DNA of 64,000 nt, from assembly GCF_014642835.1 (NCBI RefSeq), contig NZ_BMJA01000002.1, forward strand, positions 1 through 64,000, read 5' to 3'. Source of the DNA: Dyella nitratireducens (GTDB taxonomy: Bacteria; Pseudomonadota; Gammaproteobacteria; Xanthomonadales; Rhodanobacteraceae). The position numbers and the translations under genes were made by a program. Position 1 is the first letter of the stretch. The number at the start of each line of letters is the position of its first letter. Shown here one piece after another: positions 50,596 to 60,364 of the stretch. A model generated the notes under the pieces. The model saw only the letters and a list, made by a program, of their open reading frames with translations. It had not been told where the DNA came from and did not search any database.

Positions 50596-51864
50596 TTAGA
50601 ACGTGCCGGCGAGCTTGAAGATGGGCAGGTAGAGAGCAACGACGATACCGCCCACCACCGTGCCCAGGATCACCATCATCAGCGGTTCGAGCAAAGAGGC
50701 AAGCGAATCGACCGCGTTACTGACTTCCTCTTCGTAGAACTCGGCACATTTGAACAGCATGGCATCCAACGCACCGGACTCCTCACCAATGGCGACCATT
50801 TGCACGACCATGTTCGGGAAGAGGCCAGTCTGGCGCATGGATAGCTGCAACTGGTGACCGACGGCGATATCGTCGCGCATCTGATGCACGGCGTCGGCGT
50901 AGACAATGCTGCCGGTGGCGCCCGCCACGGCGTCCATCGCTTCCACCAGTGGTACGCCCGCACGGAACGTAACGCCCAGGGTACGTGAGAATCGAGCGAT
51001 GGCCGACTGGCGGAGAATGTTGCCCATGACCGGGAGCTTGAGCGACAAACGGTCCAGGAAGTGGGCAAATTTTACCGATCGCTTCTTGGCCATGACGAGC
51101 GCCACGATGCCGCCGATAAGGCCTCCGAACACGATGTACCAGTATTCCTGCATGAACGCCGACATCGTTACAAGCAACTGTGTGGGCGCCGGCAGTTCTG
51201 CGCCCGCATCTTTAAATGTCTTCGCAAAAACCGGCACTACGAACAGCAGCATGATCATGATCACGGCGGCGGCCACAACCATCACCATGATGGGATAGAA
51301 GAGCGCCTTCTTGATCTTGCCCTTGATGGCCTCGGTTTTTTCCTTGTAGGTGGCTACGGTGTCGAGAATCGTATCGAGCACACCGGCCGATTCACCGGCG
51401 CGCACCAAGTTGCGGTAAAGCTCGTCGAATTGCACAGGATATTGGCCGAGCGCCTCATTGAGGGTAGAGCCACCCTCGATGCTCTGCTTGACATCCGTCA
51501 GCATCGTTTTGAAGCGCGGATTTTTCTGGCCATCCGCAATGATGTCGAAGGACTGCACCATCGGTACGCCGGAAGCCATCATGGTGGCAATCTGGCGGCT
51601 GAAGATTGCGACGTCTCGTGGTTTGACAGCTTTGCCGCTGCCGCCAAACAACGGCTTGGCACGCTCCTTCACGGTCTGGGGATTCATGCCCTGCCGGCGC
51701 AGTTCGGCCTTGACGAGCGAAGCGTTCTTCGCTGGCATCGAACCTTTCATGCGCTTGCCGCGCTTGTCCAGCGCCACCCATTCGTAAGTGGGCATCTGCG
51801 AGATCTGGGCGCGCTGTGCGCCCTGCTGCCGGGTGTTCTTGGTGGCGGCGGTGACCGTAGCCAT
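50596..51864 (-). CDS. pilC: Type IV pilus inner-membrane platform protein PilC
   Basis: A 422-residue membrane protein with two GspF domains. Motifs: FSRQIATMMASGVPMVQSFDII and ARFSRTLGVTFRAGVPLVEAMDA, with three membrane spans. It connects the PilB/PilT motors to pilus assembly. The N-terminus is extended by about 25 residues before the usual YEWVALDKRGKRMKG. Confidence 0.95.
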   Translation of the reverse strand: MATVTAATKNTRQQGAQRAQISQMPTYEWVALDKRGKRMKGSMPAKNASLVKAELRRQGMNPQTVKERAKPLFGGSGKAVKPRDVAIFSRQIATMMASGVPMVQSFDIIADGQKNPRFKTMLTDVKQSIEGGSTLNEALGQYPVQFDELYRNLVRAGESAGVLDTILDTVATYKEKTEAIKGKIKKALFYPIMVMVVAAAVIMIMLLFVVPVFAKTFKDAGAELPAPTQLLVTMSAFMQEYWYIVFGGLIGGIVALVMAKKRSVKFAHFLDRLSLKLPVMGNILRQSAIARFSRTLGVTFRAGVPLVEAMDAVAGATGSIVYADAVHQMRDDIAVGHQLQLSMRQTGLFPNMVVQMVAIGEESGALDAMLFKCAEFYEEEVSNAVDSLASLLEPLMMVILGTVVGGIVVALYLPIFKLAGTF

Positions 51865-52008
51865 TGTGTCTAATCCCCCAAATAATCAGATCCGCACCGG
51901 CGCGCCAGGCGCGCGGGCAAGCAAGATAATCACCAGCTTACGTCACTTTGGTGACCAATTTCGTGCCCCCCCGCGCAAGTCCGGTATGAAGCCGGTCGCG
52001 ATCTTTCA

Positions 52009-53736
52009 TCAATCCTTGGTCACGCGATCGATTTCCGCGAGGCTGGTGACCCCTGCCTTCACTTTCAACAACGCCGATTTGCGCATGTCGTTGATGCCTA
52101 TCTTTTGTGCCACCTCGGCGATCTGCAGGGCATTTCCGCCTTCCAGCACGATTTTTTGAATTTCCTCCACCATCGGCATGACCTGGTAAATACCTACGCG
52201 TCCCTTGTAACCCTCGTTGCAATCCGGACAGCCAACGGCGTCGTAAAGCTCTATGCCCTCATCGATGTCCTTCTGGGTAAAGCCGGCCGCCAATAGTGCC
52301 TGCGAAGGCAACTCAATCCGTTTTTTGCAGCTATGCAGGCGCCGTGCCAGACGCTGGGCAATCACCAAAGTGACTGATGAAGTGATGCTGTAGGGCGGAA
52401 TGCCCATGTTCATCAGACGAGAAATGGTCTGCGGTGCATCGTTCGTATGCAGTGTGGACAGCACCATATGGCCGGTCTGAGCGGCTTTGATCGCGATTTC
52501 TGCCGTCTCAAGGTCGCGAATCTCGCCGACCATGATGACGTCCGGGTCCTGGCGTAGGAAGGAGCGCAGTGCCGCCGCGAAAGTCATGCCGCGCTTAGTG
52601 TTCTGCTGGACCTGATTGATGCCTTCCACGCGGATTTCCACCGGGTCCTCCACCGTGGAGATATTGCGCTCCGCTGTGTTGAGGATGTTCAGCGCGGTGT
52701 ACAGCGAAACCGTCTTACCCGAACCGGTAGGGCCGGTGACCAGCACCATGCCGTAAGGTTTGTGGATGGCGTCCAGGTAGAGCTTCTTCTGGACATCTTC
52801 GTAACCCAGCTTGTCGATACCCAGCTTGGCCGAGGAACTGTCCAGGATACGCAGCACCACCTTTTCGCCGAAAAGGGTTGGCAGGGTGCTCATTCGGAAG
52901 TCCATCGCATGGCTCTTGGACAGGTTGAGCTTGATGCGTCCGTCCTGTGGCACGCGGCGTTCAGCGATGTCCAAGCCGGCCATCACCTTCAAACGCGAGG
53001 CGATACGATTGGCCAGCTTCGTCGGCGGACTTGCGACGGCGCGCAGCATACCGTCCATACGCAACCGTACGCGATACTGGTTTTCGTAGGGCTCGAAGTG
53101 AATATCCGAAGCTCCCCGGCGGATCGCGTCAACCAGGATTTTGTTGACGAATTTCACGACAGGGGCGTCGTCGCCGCCAGTCGCATCAATGCCGCTACTG
53201 TTCGATTCTCCGTCTTCGTCTACTGACTCCAGGGCTAAGTCTTCGAGGTCACCCCCACCCAAATCGGGGGCCACGTTGTTAAGCGTGCTGACAGCAGCGT
53301 CCAGGGCGCGGCTGAGTTGTGCCCGCTCAACCAGCACTGGCTCTACCATGCAATTGGAATGAAACTTGATTTCATCCAATGCATGCAATTGCATAGGGTC
53401 GGCAATACCCACGAAGAGACGCTTGCCACGCCTCATCAGGGGAAGGGCCTGATGTTTGGTCATCAGCTCCTGGCTGATCAGGTTCATGGGCATGCTGGCC
53501 GGCGCAAGCGCCGAGACGTCGAAGATCGGCATGCCAAATTCCGCCGAGGCGATCTGCGTCAGGCGGCTGTTGTCGACCAGGCCTTGATCCAACAACCAGC
53601 CGGTCAAGGTTTTCTTCTGCTGGCTTGAGTCGGCAACGGCCTTGCGAACGTCGGCCTCCGGCAGCAAACCCTCAGAAACCAGTCGACGGGCCAGTCCGGA
53701 CAGGCCAAGTGCGGTGGGCTGTGGTTGCGATGACAT
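52009..53736 (-). CDS. pilB: Type IV pilus assembly ATPase PilB
   Basis: The extension motor ATPase. The 575-residue protein has an N-terminal MshEN-like domain and a central ATPase with Walker A VTGPTGSGKTVSLY. The aspartate and histidine boxes are VEDPVEIRVEGINQVQ and MVLSTLHTNDAPQT. A cysteine motif CPDCNEGYKGR lies near the C-terminus. It is followed by pilC across a 144-base gap without any gene. Confidence 0.95.
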   Translation of the reverse strand: MSSQPQPTALGLSGLARRLVSEGLLPEADVRKAVADSSQQKKTLTGWLLDQGLVDNSRLTQIASAEFGMPIFDVSALAPASMPMNLISQELMTKHQALPLMRRGKRLFVGIADPMQLHALDEIKFHSNCMVEPVLVERAQLSRALDAAVSTLNNVAPDLGGGDLEDLALESVDEDGESNSSGIDATGGDDAPVVKFVNKILVDAIRRGASDIHFEPYENQYRVRLRMDGMLRAVASPPTKLANRIASRLKVMAGLDIAERRVPQDGRIKLNLSKSHAMDFRMSTLPTLFGEKVVLRILDSSSAKLGIDKLGYEDVQKKLYLDAIHKPYGMVLVTGPTGSGKTVSLYTALNILNTAERNISTVEDPVEIRVEGINQVQQNTKRGMTFAAALRSFLRQDPDVIMVGEIRDLETAEIAIKAAQTGHMVLSTLHTNDAPQTISRLMNMGIPPYSITSSVTLVIAQRLARRLHSCKKRIELPSQALLAAGFTQKDIDEGIELYDAVGCPDCNEGYKGRVGIYQVMPMVEEIQKIVLEGGNALQIAEVAQKIGINDMRKSALLKVKAGVTSLAEIDRVTKD

Positions 53737-53942
53737 GATAAACCCTGCCTAACTCCCCTGAATGGCCTCGAATTTAGCGCACAACGGGCGGCTAGGCTAT
53801 CTATGCAACCGTGACCCGTTGAGCAATGGTGAACGGCTAAGTCCAGACGCGATTTCAGAACCCTCCGGTCTATGCAAATAGTGCATCTGTCAGGTGACCG
53901 GCCCCACAGTTCAACGCGAATCCGGAGTCCCAGAGGAGTTCG

Positions 53943-54860
53943 ATGACGTGCAAAGCGGTAATGCCGCGTTATGATCGACACTTACCCGGGGAAGCCATCT
54001 GTTTGAATAGTCTCAGCATCATCCTGCCCGCCAAGAACGAGGCGCCTGCGCTCACCCAACTCTTGCCACGCCTCCGCGCTGCACAACCGACGGCGGAGAT
54101 CATTGTGGTGGACGATGGGTCCACCGATGACACTCGGGCCATCTGTGCAGAAAACGGAGCGCAATGCTTATCGTCACCCTACTCGATGGGAAACGGCGCT
54201 GCGGTCAAACGGGGTGCGAGAGCGGCAACCGGAGACATCTTGGTTTTTATGGATGGGGATGGGCAGCATGATCCGGAGGATGTAGCTCGCCTTGTCGAAA
54301 AGATGGAGCAGGGATACGACATGGTGGTAGGCGCCCGTGACTGGGGTAGCCAGGCTGGTATGGGGCGTGGGGTTGCCAATACATTTTACAATTGGCTTGC
54401 GACGCGTATGACAGGTCATGTGGTTGCTGACCTCACTTCTGGTTTTCGGGCTGTAAAGGCGGATCGGTTTCGAGAATTTCTGTATTTGCTCCCGAACGGT
54501 TTTTCTTACCCCACAACCAGCACCATGGCGTTTTTTCGCAGTGCTTATCCCGTTGCTTACCTGCCGATCAAGGCTGCGCGACGGGTTGGCAGGAGCCATA
54601 TCCGCCCTCTGCGTGATGGCGTGCGTTTTCTACTGATTATTTTCAAAATTGCCACTTTGTACTCGCCGCTAAAGCTGTTCGTGCCTGCAGGTGCAGTGTT
54701 CTTCCTGTTGGGCTGCGTGAACTACACATGGACGTACCTGCATGACGGTCGACTCACCAATGGCAGCACTCTGCTGTGGAGTGCCGCGGTGATCGTGTTC
54801 CTGATCGGGCTGGTGTCGGAGCAGATAACATCCCTGACCTACCGACAGAATCAGCATTGA
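53943..54860 (+). CDS. GtrB-type polyprenyl-phosphate glycosyltransferase
   Basis: A 305-residue GT2 enzyme. Nucleotide-binding [10 protein letters not shown] near residue 60 and the [10 protein letters not shown] acidic motif lie in the N-terminal catalytic half. Two C-terminal membrane spans (about 240-290) follow, as in GtrB/DPM1-like enzymes that load sugars onto undecaprenyl phosphate. Start at 53943 chosen for the GAGGAG site before it; a start near 54000 would also keep the fold. First gene after pilB, in the opposite direction. Confidence 0.85.
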   Translation: MTCKAVMPRYDRHLPGEAICLNSLSIILPAKNEAPALTQLLPRLRAAQPTAEIIVVDDGSTDDTRAICAENGAQCLSSPYSMGNGAAVKRGARAATGDILVFMDGDGQHDPEDVARLVEKMEQGYDMVVGARDWGSQAGMGRGVANTFYNWLATRMTGHVVADLTSGFRAVKADRFREFLYLLPNGFSYPTTSTMAFFRSAYPVAYLPIKAARRVGRSHIRPLRDGVRFLLIIFKIATLYSPLKLFVPAGAVFFLLGCVNYTWTYLHDGRLTNGSTLLWSAAVIVFLIGLVSEQITSLTYRQNQH

Positions 54861-54903
54861 TTACACGTTCAACATCGTTCGACCGAATAAGGGTTACCCA
54901 ACC

Positions 54904-55998
54904 ATGGGATCTCCAACCAAGCGTGCATTGATCACGGGTGTTACTGGCCAAGATGGTGCCTACCTGGCCGAATTTCTGCTCGATCGCGGATACGAGGTCC
55001 ATGGCATCAAGAGACGCGCTTCGTCGTTCAACACCAAACGAATCGACCATTTGTATCGTGACCCGCACGATCCGGGGGTGCGCTTCTTTCTGCACCATGG
55101 CGATGTTACGGATTCCTCGAGCCTGATTCGCATCATGCAGCAGGTGCAGCCGGACGAGGTCTACAACCTTGCGGCGCAAAGTCACGTGGCGGTGTCATTC
55201 GAACAGCCGGAATACACAGCGGATACCAACGCACTCGGCACATTGCGTCTGCTGGAAGCCATTCGCATTCTCGGACTGCAGCAGCGCACGCGCTTCTACC
55301 AGGCGTCGACCTCTGAGATGTACGGGTTGGTGCAGGAAACCCCGCAGCGCGAAAGCACGCCGTTTCATCCGCGCTCACCTTATGCGGTGGCGAAGTTGTA
55401 TGCGTATTGGATCACCGTGAACTATCGCGTGGCGCATGGCATCCATGCGAGCAATGGCATCTTGTTCAATCACGAATCTCCGGTACGCGGCGAAAATTTC
55501 GTTACTCGCAAGATCACCCGCGGTCTCGCGCGCATCAAACTAGGACTGCAATCGTGCCTGTACTTGGGAAACCTGGATGCAAAGCGCGATTGGGGACATG
55601 CGCGCGACTACGTCGTTGCGCAATGGCTGATCCTTCAGCAGGATAAGCCGGATGACTATGTGATTGCCTCGGGCCACCAGCACAGCGTGCGTGAGTTCGT
55701 CGATGCGGTCGCCCGCGAGATGGAGATCGATCTCACCTGGCGAGGCAGTGGCCTGGACGAACAGGGTGTGGATGGCGAAGGACGGGTGATTGTCGCTGTC
55801 GATCCGCGTTATTTCCGCCCGGCCGAGGTCGATACATTGCTGGGCGATGCGAGCAAAGCGAAGCGCGAGCTGAGTTGGGAGCCGAAGATCAGCTTCAACG
55901 AGCTCGTGCAGGAAATGGCGCAGACGGATCTGCATGCCGCACAACGTGATGCGCTGATCACACGGCACGGCTACCGCGCCGACGACTTCAACGAGTAA
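54904..55998 (+). CDS. gmd: GDP-mannose 4,6-dehydratase
   Basis: It converts GDP-D-mannose to GDP-4-keto-6-deoxy-D-mannose, the branch point to rhamnose, fucose, perosamine and other deoxysugars. The 364-residue protein has [31 protein letters not shown] at the N-terminus, catalytic ASTSEMYG, and [10 protein letters not shown] with the Tyr-x3-Lys pair. [17 protein letters not shown] is also characteristic. Confidence 0.93.
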   Translation: MGSPTKRALITGVTGQDGAYLAEFLLDRGYEVHGIKRRASSFNTKRIDHLYRDPHDPGVRFFLHHGDVTDSSSLIRIMQQVQPDEVYNLAAQSHVAVSFEQPEYTADTNALGTLRLLEAIRILGLQQRTRFYQASTSEMYGLVQETPQRESTPFHPRSPYAVAKLYAYWITVNYRVAHGIHASNGILFNHESPVRGENFVTRKITRGLARIKLGLQSCLYLGNLDAKRDWGHARDYVVAQWLILQQDKPDDYVIASGHQHSVREFVDAVAREMEIDLTWRGSGLDEQGVDGEGRVIVAVDPRYFRPAEVDTLLGDASKAKRELSWEPKISFNELVQEMAQTDLHAAQRDALITRHGYRADDFNE

Positions 55999-56002
55999 TA
56001 GC

Positions 56003-57511
56003 ATGCGGTTGGCGCGGAATATGGCAGTTGCGATGGCCAATTCGGTCGTCCTCGTGCTGATCAATCTCATCGCGTTGCCGTTTTATCTCCGTTTCCTGGG
56101 GATGGAGGCGTACGGTCTCATTGGGTTTTACGCGACGCTGCAAACTGTGTTGCAGGTACTCGACGTTGGTCTCGCGCCAACGCTAAGTCGTGAAATCGCA
56201 CACGGCGCGGAAACAGGCCAGCAGCGACGTTCGGCCTCATTGCTGCGTACGCTGGAGGTCGTGTACGTGGCTGTTGCGATCGTAATCGCGGTATTCGTTT
56301 TGCTTACTGCACCGTGGATCGGTGATTACTGGTTGCAGGCGAAGACGCTGCCGACGGAAACCGTTACGCAGGCCGTGATGCTGATGGGCATTAACCTGGC
56401 ATGTCGCTGGCCCATCAGCCTTTACCACGGTGGGCTGATCGGCGCGCATCGCCTCGCGCATTCGTCAGCAACGAGTATTGTGATCAACGTCTGTGCTGCG
56501 GTCACCACCATTGCCGTACTTGCATGGGGTATGCGCAGTATCCAGGTGTTCTTTGTGGTGCAGGCAGTGTTCGGCTTGTTGCAAGTTATTGTGCTGCGTG
56601 TGCTCGTGCGGAGAGTGTTGGGTGAGCGTGATGCGCCCTACGATTTCGGTGACCTAAAGCGAGTGTGGCATTTCTCGGCATGGGCAGGTGGCGTCGCAAT
56701 TGCCGGCCTGTTATTGTCTCAGTTCGATAAGGTTGTGTTGAGCCGCATCGTTTCGCTTGAGTCCTTCGCGCATTACATGTTGGCCACATTGCTTGTCAGC
56801 GGCCTGCAGATACTTACGAGGCCGGCGTTCAATACGCTCTATCCGAAGTTCTCTGCGCTGATCGCTCGTGGCGATACGGCATCGCTCGAGTATCTTTATG
56901 ATTCGGCGACGAAGTTGTTCGCGACAGCATTGTTCGCATTGGCATTCGGCGTGGTATTTCAGACGAAGCCGCTGGTGATGCTGTGGCTTGGCAACGCCAA
57001 AGTTGCGGAGGATGTTGCGCCAGTCGCCGCATGGCTTGCAATCGGTTCGGCCCTCAATGGCGTCATGTATTTTCCATACAGCCTGCAACTCGCTGCCGGT
57101 CAACCAAAATTGGCGTTCGCCACGGCAGCTGGCCTGCTGGTAGTGATAATTCCAGCTGTGCTCCTATTAGCGATGCGGTTCGGGATCTTGGGCGGTGCGC
57201 TAGGCTGGGCCTTGGTCAATCTGCTCTATGTAGTCGCTGGGACCTGGCTTACTGGTCGGAAAGTGATGGTGTTTGCAGGATGGTCCTGGCTGCAGCGCAA
57301 CGTGACAGTTCCCGCGCTGGCGACGTTCATTCCGGCGTTGATTGGTGCGTGGATATGCAGCATGCTCGCCGTCGGGCCGTGGACGGCATTGGGGACCGGC
57401 AGTATTGCTGCGTTGATTGGTATTGCATTGGGTGTCGCGGGCAGCTTCGCGCCCAGTGAGTTCAGGCGCGTGGTGGCCATGGCATTCGGTCGCCCGACAT
57501 CAGCGCAATAA
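56003..57511 (+). CDS. Wzx-like polysaccharide flippase
   Basis: A 502-residue polytopic membrane protein of the MATE/MOP oligosaccharidyl-lipid flippase family with about twelve to fourteen spans. The N-terminal LINLIALPFYLRFLGMEAYGLIGFYATLQ is typical of O-antigen flippases. It presumably moves the undecaprenyl-linked repeat unit across the inner membrane. It starts five bases after gmd. Confidence 0.85.
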   Translation: MRLARNMAVAMANSVVLVLINLIALPFYLRFLGMEAYGLIGFYATLQTVLQVLDVGLAPTLSREIAHGAETGQQRRSASLLRTLEVVYVAVAIVIAVFVLLTAPWIGDYWLQAKTLPTETVTQAVMLMGINLACRWPISLYHGGLIGAHRLAHSSATSIVINVCAAVTTIAVLAWGMRSIQVFFVVQAVFGLLQVIVLRVLVRRVLGERDAPYDFGDLKRVWHFSAWAGGVAIAGLLLSQFDKVVLSRIVSLESFAHYMLATLLVSGLQILTRPAFNTLYPKFSALIARGDTASLEYLYDSATKLFATALFALAFGVVFQTKPLVMLWLGNAKVAEDVAPVAAWLAIGSALNGVMYFPYSLQLAAGQPKLAFATAAGLLVVIIPAVLLLAMRFGILGGALGWALVNLLYVVAGTWLTGRKVMVFAGWSWLQRNVTVPALATFIPALIGAWICSMLAVGPWTALGTGSIAALIGIALGVAGSFAPSEFRRVVAMAFGRPTSAQ

Positions 57512-57528
57512 ATGCAGTGGGGTGGGGG

Positions 57529-58380
57529 ATGCTGAGCAGAGTCATCGACTATCTGATAAGTCACAAAGACAGGCAGCGCATCGCGATTGCGCTGGCGAAG
57601 GGCAACGCATCTCGCGCAGCCCGTCGAGTCGATTTGCGACACCCGTCGACGTGGGAGTTTTCGGGCTTCAGCCAGAACGGCGAAGACGGCATCATCGATG
57701 TACTGCGTAGCCAATTGAAGCATTCGAATCGCTATGTTGTCGAGATAGGTGCCGCTGAGGGGACGGAAAACAACAGTAGCTGGCTGCTGACCATCGCTGG
57801 TTACGAGGGGTTGATGATCGAAGGCGATCCGCGTCAGTCAGCACGCGCGCGCCGCAGTGTTGGGTGCTACGCCATCGGGAGCCAATTTGTGTCGATGTTT
57901 GTCACATTGGGGACGGTGGATGCGATCATGGAAAAGGTCGTATTTCGCGATCCCGACGTGTTCTCGCTCGACATCGATGGCAACGACTGGCATATCGCGA
58001 ATGCGTTGTTTGCGCAGGAGTTTCGGCCGAAAATCGTATCGGTGGAATACAATTCGGCATTCGGGCCGGAGCGCAGCGTAACGTCGAAGTACCGCGATGA
58101 TTTTCGCCGTTCGACAGAACATCCATCAAAGTTGTATTACGGCGCTTCGCTCGCAGCCTGGAAGGCTTTTTTCGACAAGCGAGGTTACCGTTTCGTTACT
58201 ATCGATTCTAACGGAGTCAATGCCTTCTTCGTGGACGGCATGCAATTAGACGATGCGTTCATGGAGGGCTTGCAGCCGCGTCGCGGTTTTATCGAAAACC
58301 GTTACCAGTTACGCGCGTATGGCTGCGACCATGTGGGTCAGTTGGCGATGATGGCAGACCAACCGTTCGAGCAGGTGTAA
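57529..58380 (+). CDS. FkbM-like methyltransferase-fold protein
   Basis: A 283-residue protein starting at ATG 57529 (a GTG lies 12 bases upstream in frame). SQNGEDGIIDVLRSQL and VVEIGAAEGTENNSSWLL resemble an AdoMet-binding glycine-rich loop, followed by DVFSLDIDGNDWHIANAL. These features fit FkbM-like proteins often found in O-antigen clusters. O-methylation of a sugar is the likely role, but AdoMet use is not proven by the sequence. Stop overlaps the next ATG (TAATG). Confidence 0.6.
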   Translation: MLSRVIDYLISHKDRQRIAIALAKGNASRAARRVDLRHPSTWEFSGFSQNGEDGIIDVLRSQLKHSNRYVVEIGAAEGTENNSSWLLTIAGYEGLMIEGDPRQSARARRSVGCYAIGSQFVSMFVTLGTVDAIMEKVVFRDPDVFSLDIDGNDWHIANALFAQEFRPKIVSVEYNSAFGPERSVTSKYRDDFRRSTEHPSKLYYGASLAAWKAFFDKRGYRFVTIDSNGVNAFFVDGMQLDDAFMEGLQPRRGFIENRYQLRAYGCDHVGQLAMMADQPFEQV

Positions 58381-59405
58381 TGCAACTACGGCTTTCTATC
58401 TGCATATCGACGTTGAATCGCGCAGCGTTTATAGGCGAAACGCTCGATACAATCGTCGCACAGTTACGAGACGACATCGAACTGCTTGTCGTCGACGGTG
58501 CGTCAAAGGACAACACGGCAGAGATTGTAGAGCGATACGCGACAGCCGATTCCCGAGTGCGCTATATCCGTTTGCCAATCAATTCGGGCGTCGACCAGGA
58601 TTACGACATTGCCGTGTCGCACGCGCGTGGCGAGTACTGTTGGCTGATGACCGATGACGACCTGCTGAAACCTGGGGCAATCGATCGCGTGATGGTTATG
58701 CTGGACGGCAACGTTGAACTCGTCGTCGTTAACACGGAGGTGCGTACTGTCGACTTTGGCGGCATCCTGAGCAGCGCATTGGTCGCCACAGATAGGAATT
58801 TGGAATACGCGCCGGAAGACGCCGACCGCCTGTTTGTCGACACTGCACTCGCGCTGAGCTTCATCGGATGCGTGGTGATCAAACGCAACTTCTGGCTCGC
58901 CCGGGATCGCGTTGCCTACTATGGCTCACTGTTCATTCACGTCGGCGTGATCTTCCAGTCGCAGACACCATGTACACGCGTTATTGCCGAGCCGTTGATC
59001 ACGATCCGCTACGGCAATGCGATGTGGACCCCGCGCGGCTTCGAGATATGGATGTTCAAATGGCCATCGCTAGTGTGGTCCTTTGATAGTGTTTCGACCA
59101 TGGCAAAAGCATGTATCTCGGCTCGCGAACCATGGCGGCAACTGCGCAAGCTATGGCTCTATCGAAGCATCGGCGGCTACGCGCTTGGAGAGTACGATCG
59201 CTATCTAGCTGAGTGTCCCATGCCGGGGTACAAGCGACTAATCTCGCGCGCCATCGCAATGGTCCCGCCTGGGTTGGCGAATGCGATGTCGAGTCTGTAT
59301 TGCCGGCTATTTGCACGCCATGCGCGTATGAACATCTACGACCTGTCACGTAGTCCATATGCGTCATCCATTTCGCGTGCGGTTGCGCGTTCTGCGGGTT
59401 ACTGA
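58380..59405 (+). CDS. GT2 family glycosyltransferase
   Basis: A 341-residue GT-A fold enzyme. N-terminal LSICISTLNRAAFIGETLDTI, ELLVVDGASKDNT and WLMTDDDLLKPGA (the acidic metal site). No membrane span. Similar to abequosyl/rhamnosyltransferase-type enzymes; sugar specificity unknown. One-base overlap with the next gene. Confidence 0.82.
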   Translation: MQLRLSICISTLNRAAFIGETLDTIVAQLRDDIELLVVDGASKDNTAEIVERYATADSRVRYIRLPINSGVDQDYDIAVSHARGEYCWLMTDDDLLKPGAIDRVMVMLDGNVELVVVNTEVRTVDFGGILSSALVATDRNLEYAPEDADRLFVDTALALSFIGCVVIKRNFWLARDRVAYYGSLFIHVGVIFQSQTPCTRVIAEPLITIRYGNAMWTPRGFEIWMFKWPSLVWSFDSVSTMAKACISAREPWRQLRKLWLYRSIGGYALGEYDRYLAECPMPGYKRLISRAIAMVPPGLANAMSSLYCRLFARHARMNIYDLSRSPYASSISRAVARSAGY

Positions 59406-60364
59406 TGGGTACGGCTATCCTCACCGGTATCAGCGGCCAGGACGGCAGCTACCTTGCTGAACAGTTGCGTGAGGACGGACATCGCGTCGTCGGTCTTTTG
59501 CGCGAAGGGCGCACACCCTGCGTGGTCCTTGATAGTGTCGAATACGCCGAATGGGATTTCATGGACGTCAGTGCGCTCACTGCGCTACTGAGCAAGCTAC
59601 GGCCGAGCGAGTTCTATAACTTTGCGGCTTTCTCTACTGGCGCCGGTATGTACGACGATCCGGTGGGGATTGGGGAATTGAATGGTATTGCGGTCGCGCG
59701 CATGCTGCAGGCGGTTCTTGGTGCTGACGTTACCATTCGCTTCTGCCAAGCGTCGAGCAGCGAGATGTTCGGCGATCCAGTGACTTCGCCTCAGGACGAA
59801 CTCACACCTTTCCGGCCATGTAGTCCCTACGCCGCGGCTAAGCTTTTCGCACACGCCGTCGTGCAAGGGTATCGCGCGCGGCATGGTGTATTCGCGTGCT
59901 CCGCAATCCTCTACAACCATGAGAGTCCGCGCCGTGGGCGCGCTTTTGTGACCCGCAAGATCGCAGACGCAGTGGCCCGCATTCGTGCGGGGGTCGACCA
60001 TGAGTTGCGATTGGGAAACCTTGATGCGAAGCGTGATTGGGGGTATGCCCCTGACTATGTTCGCGCACTGCGCCTGATGCTGGCACATCAGGACGCTGAC
60101 GACTACGTGGTTGCTACCGGTCAGTTGCACTCAGTGCGCGAGTTCTGTGAGCTGGCGTTTTCGCACGCAGGCCTCGACTATCGTGATTGGGTGAGGGAAA
60201 ACACCACGGACCTGCGCCAGGATCGCCGTGGTCCGATCGTCGGTGATGCTACAAAGGCGCGGCGCATCTTGGGTTGGCGACCCTCGACGGATTTCGGGGC
60301 GCTTGTACGCCTGATGGTTGACGCATCGATTGCGTCGCTTGCTAACAAAGGTTCGATGTCATGA
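59405..60364 (+). CDS. Gmd/Rmd-like NAD-dependent sugar nucleotide dehydratase or reductase
   Basis: A 319-residue short-chain dehydrogenase of the GDP-mannose 4,6-dehydratase family, clearly a paralogue of the gmd at 54904. Shared motifs: [62 protein letters not shown] and YVVATGQLHSVREF. It is shorter by 45 residues, and a Ser replaces the catalytic Thr of the TSE motif. It may be a GDP-6-deoxy-hexulose reductase (Rmd-type) or a second dehydratase. It immediately precedes the C-methyltransferase (four-base overlap). Confidence 0.75.
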   Translation: MGTAILTGISGQDGSYLAEQLREDGHRVVGLLREGRTPCVVLDSVEYAEWDFMDVSALTALLSKLRPSEFYNFAAFSTGAGMYDDPVGIGELNGIAVARMLQAVLGADVTIRFCQASSSEMFGDPVTSPQDELTPFRPCSPYAAAKLFAHAVVQGYRARHGVFACSAILYNHESPRRGRAFVTRKIADAVARIRAGVDHELRLGNLDAKRDWGYAPDYVRALRLMLAHQDADDYVVATGQLHSVREFCELAFSHAGLDYRDWVRENTTDLRQDRRGPIVGDATKARRILGWRPSTDFGALVRLMVDASIASLANKGSMS

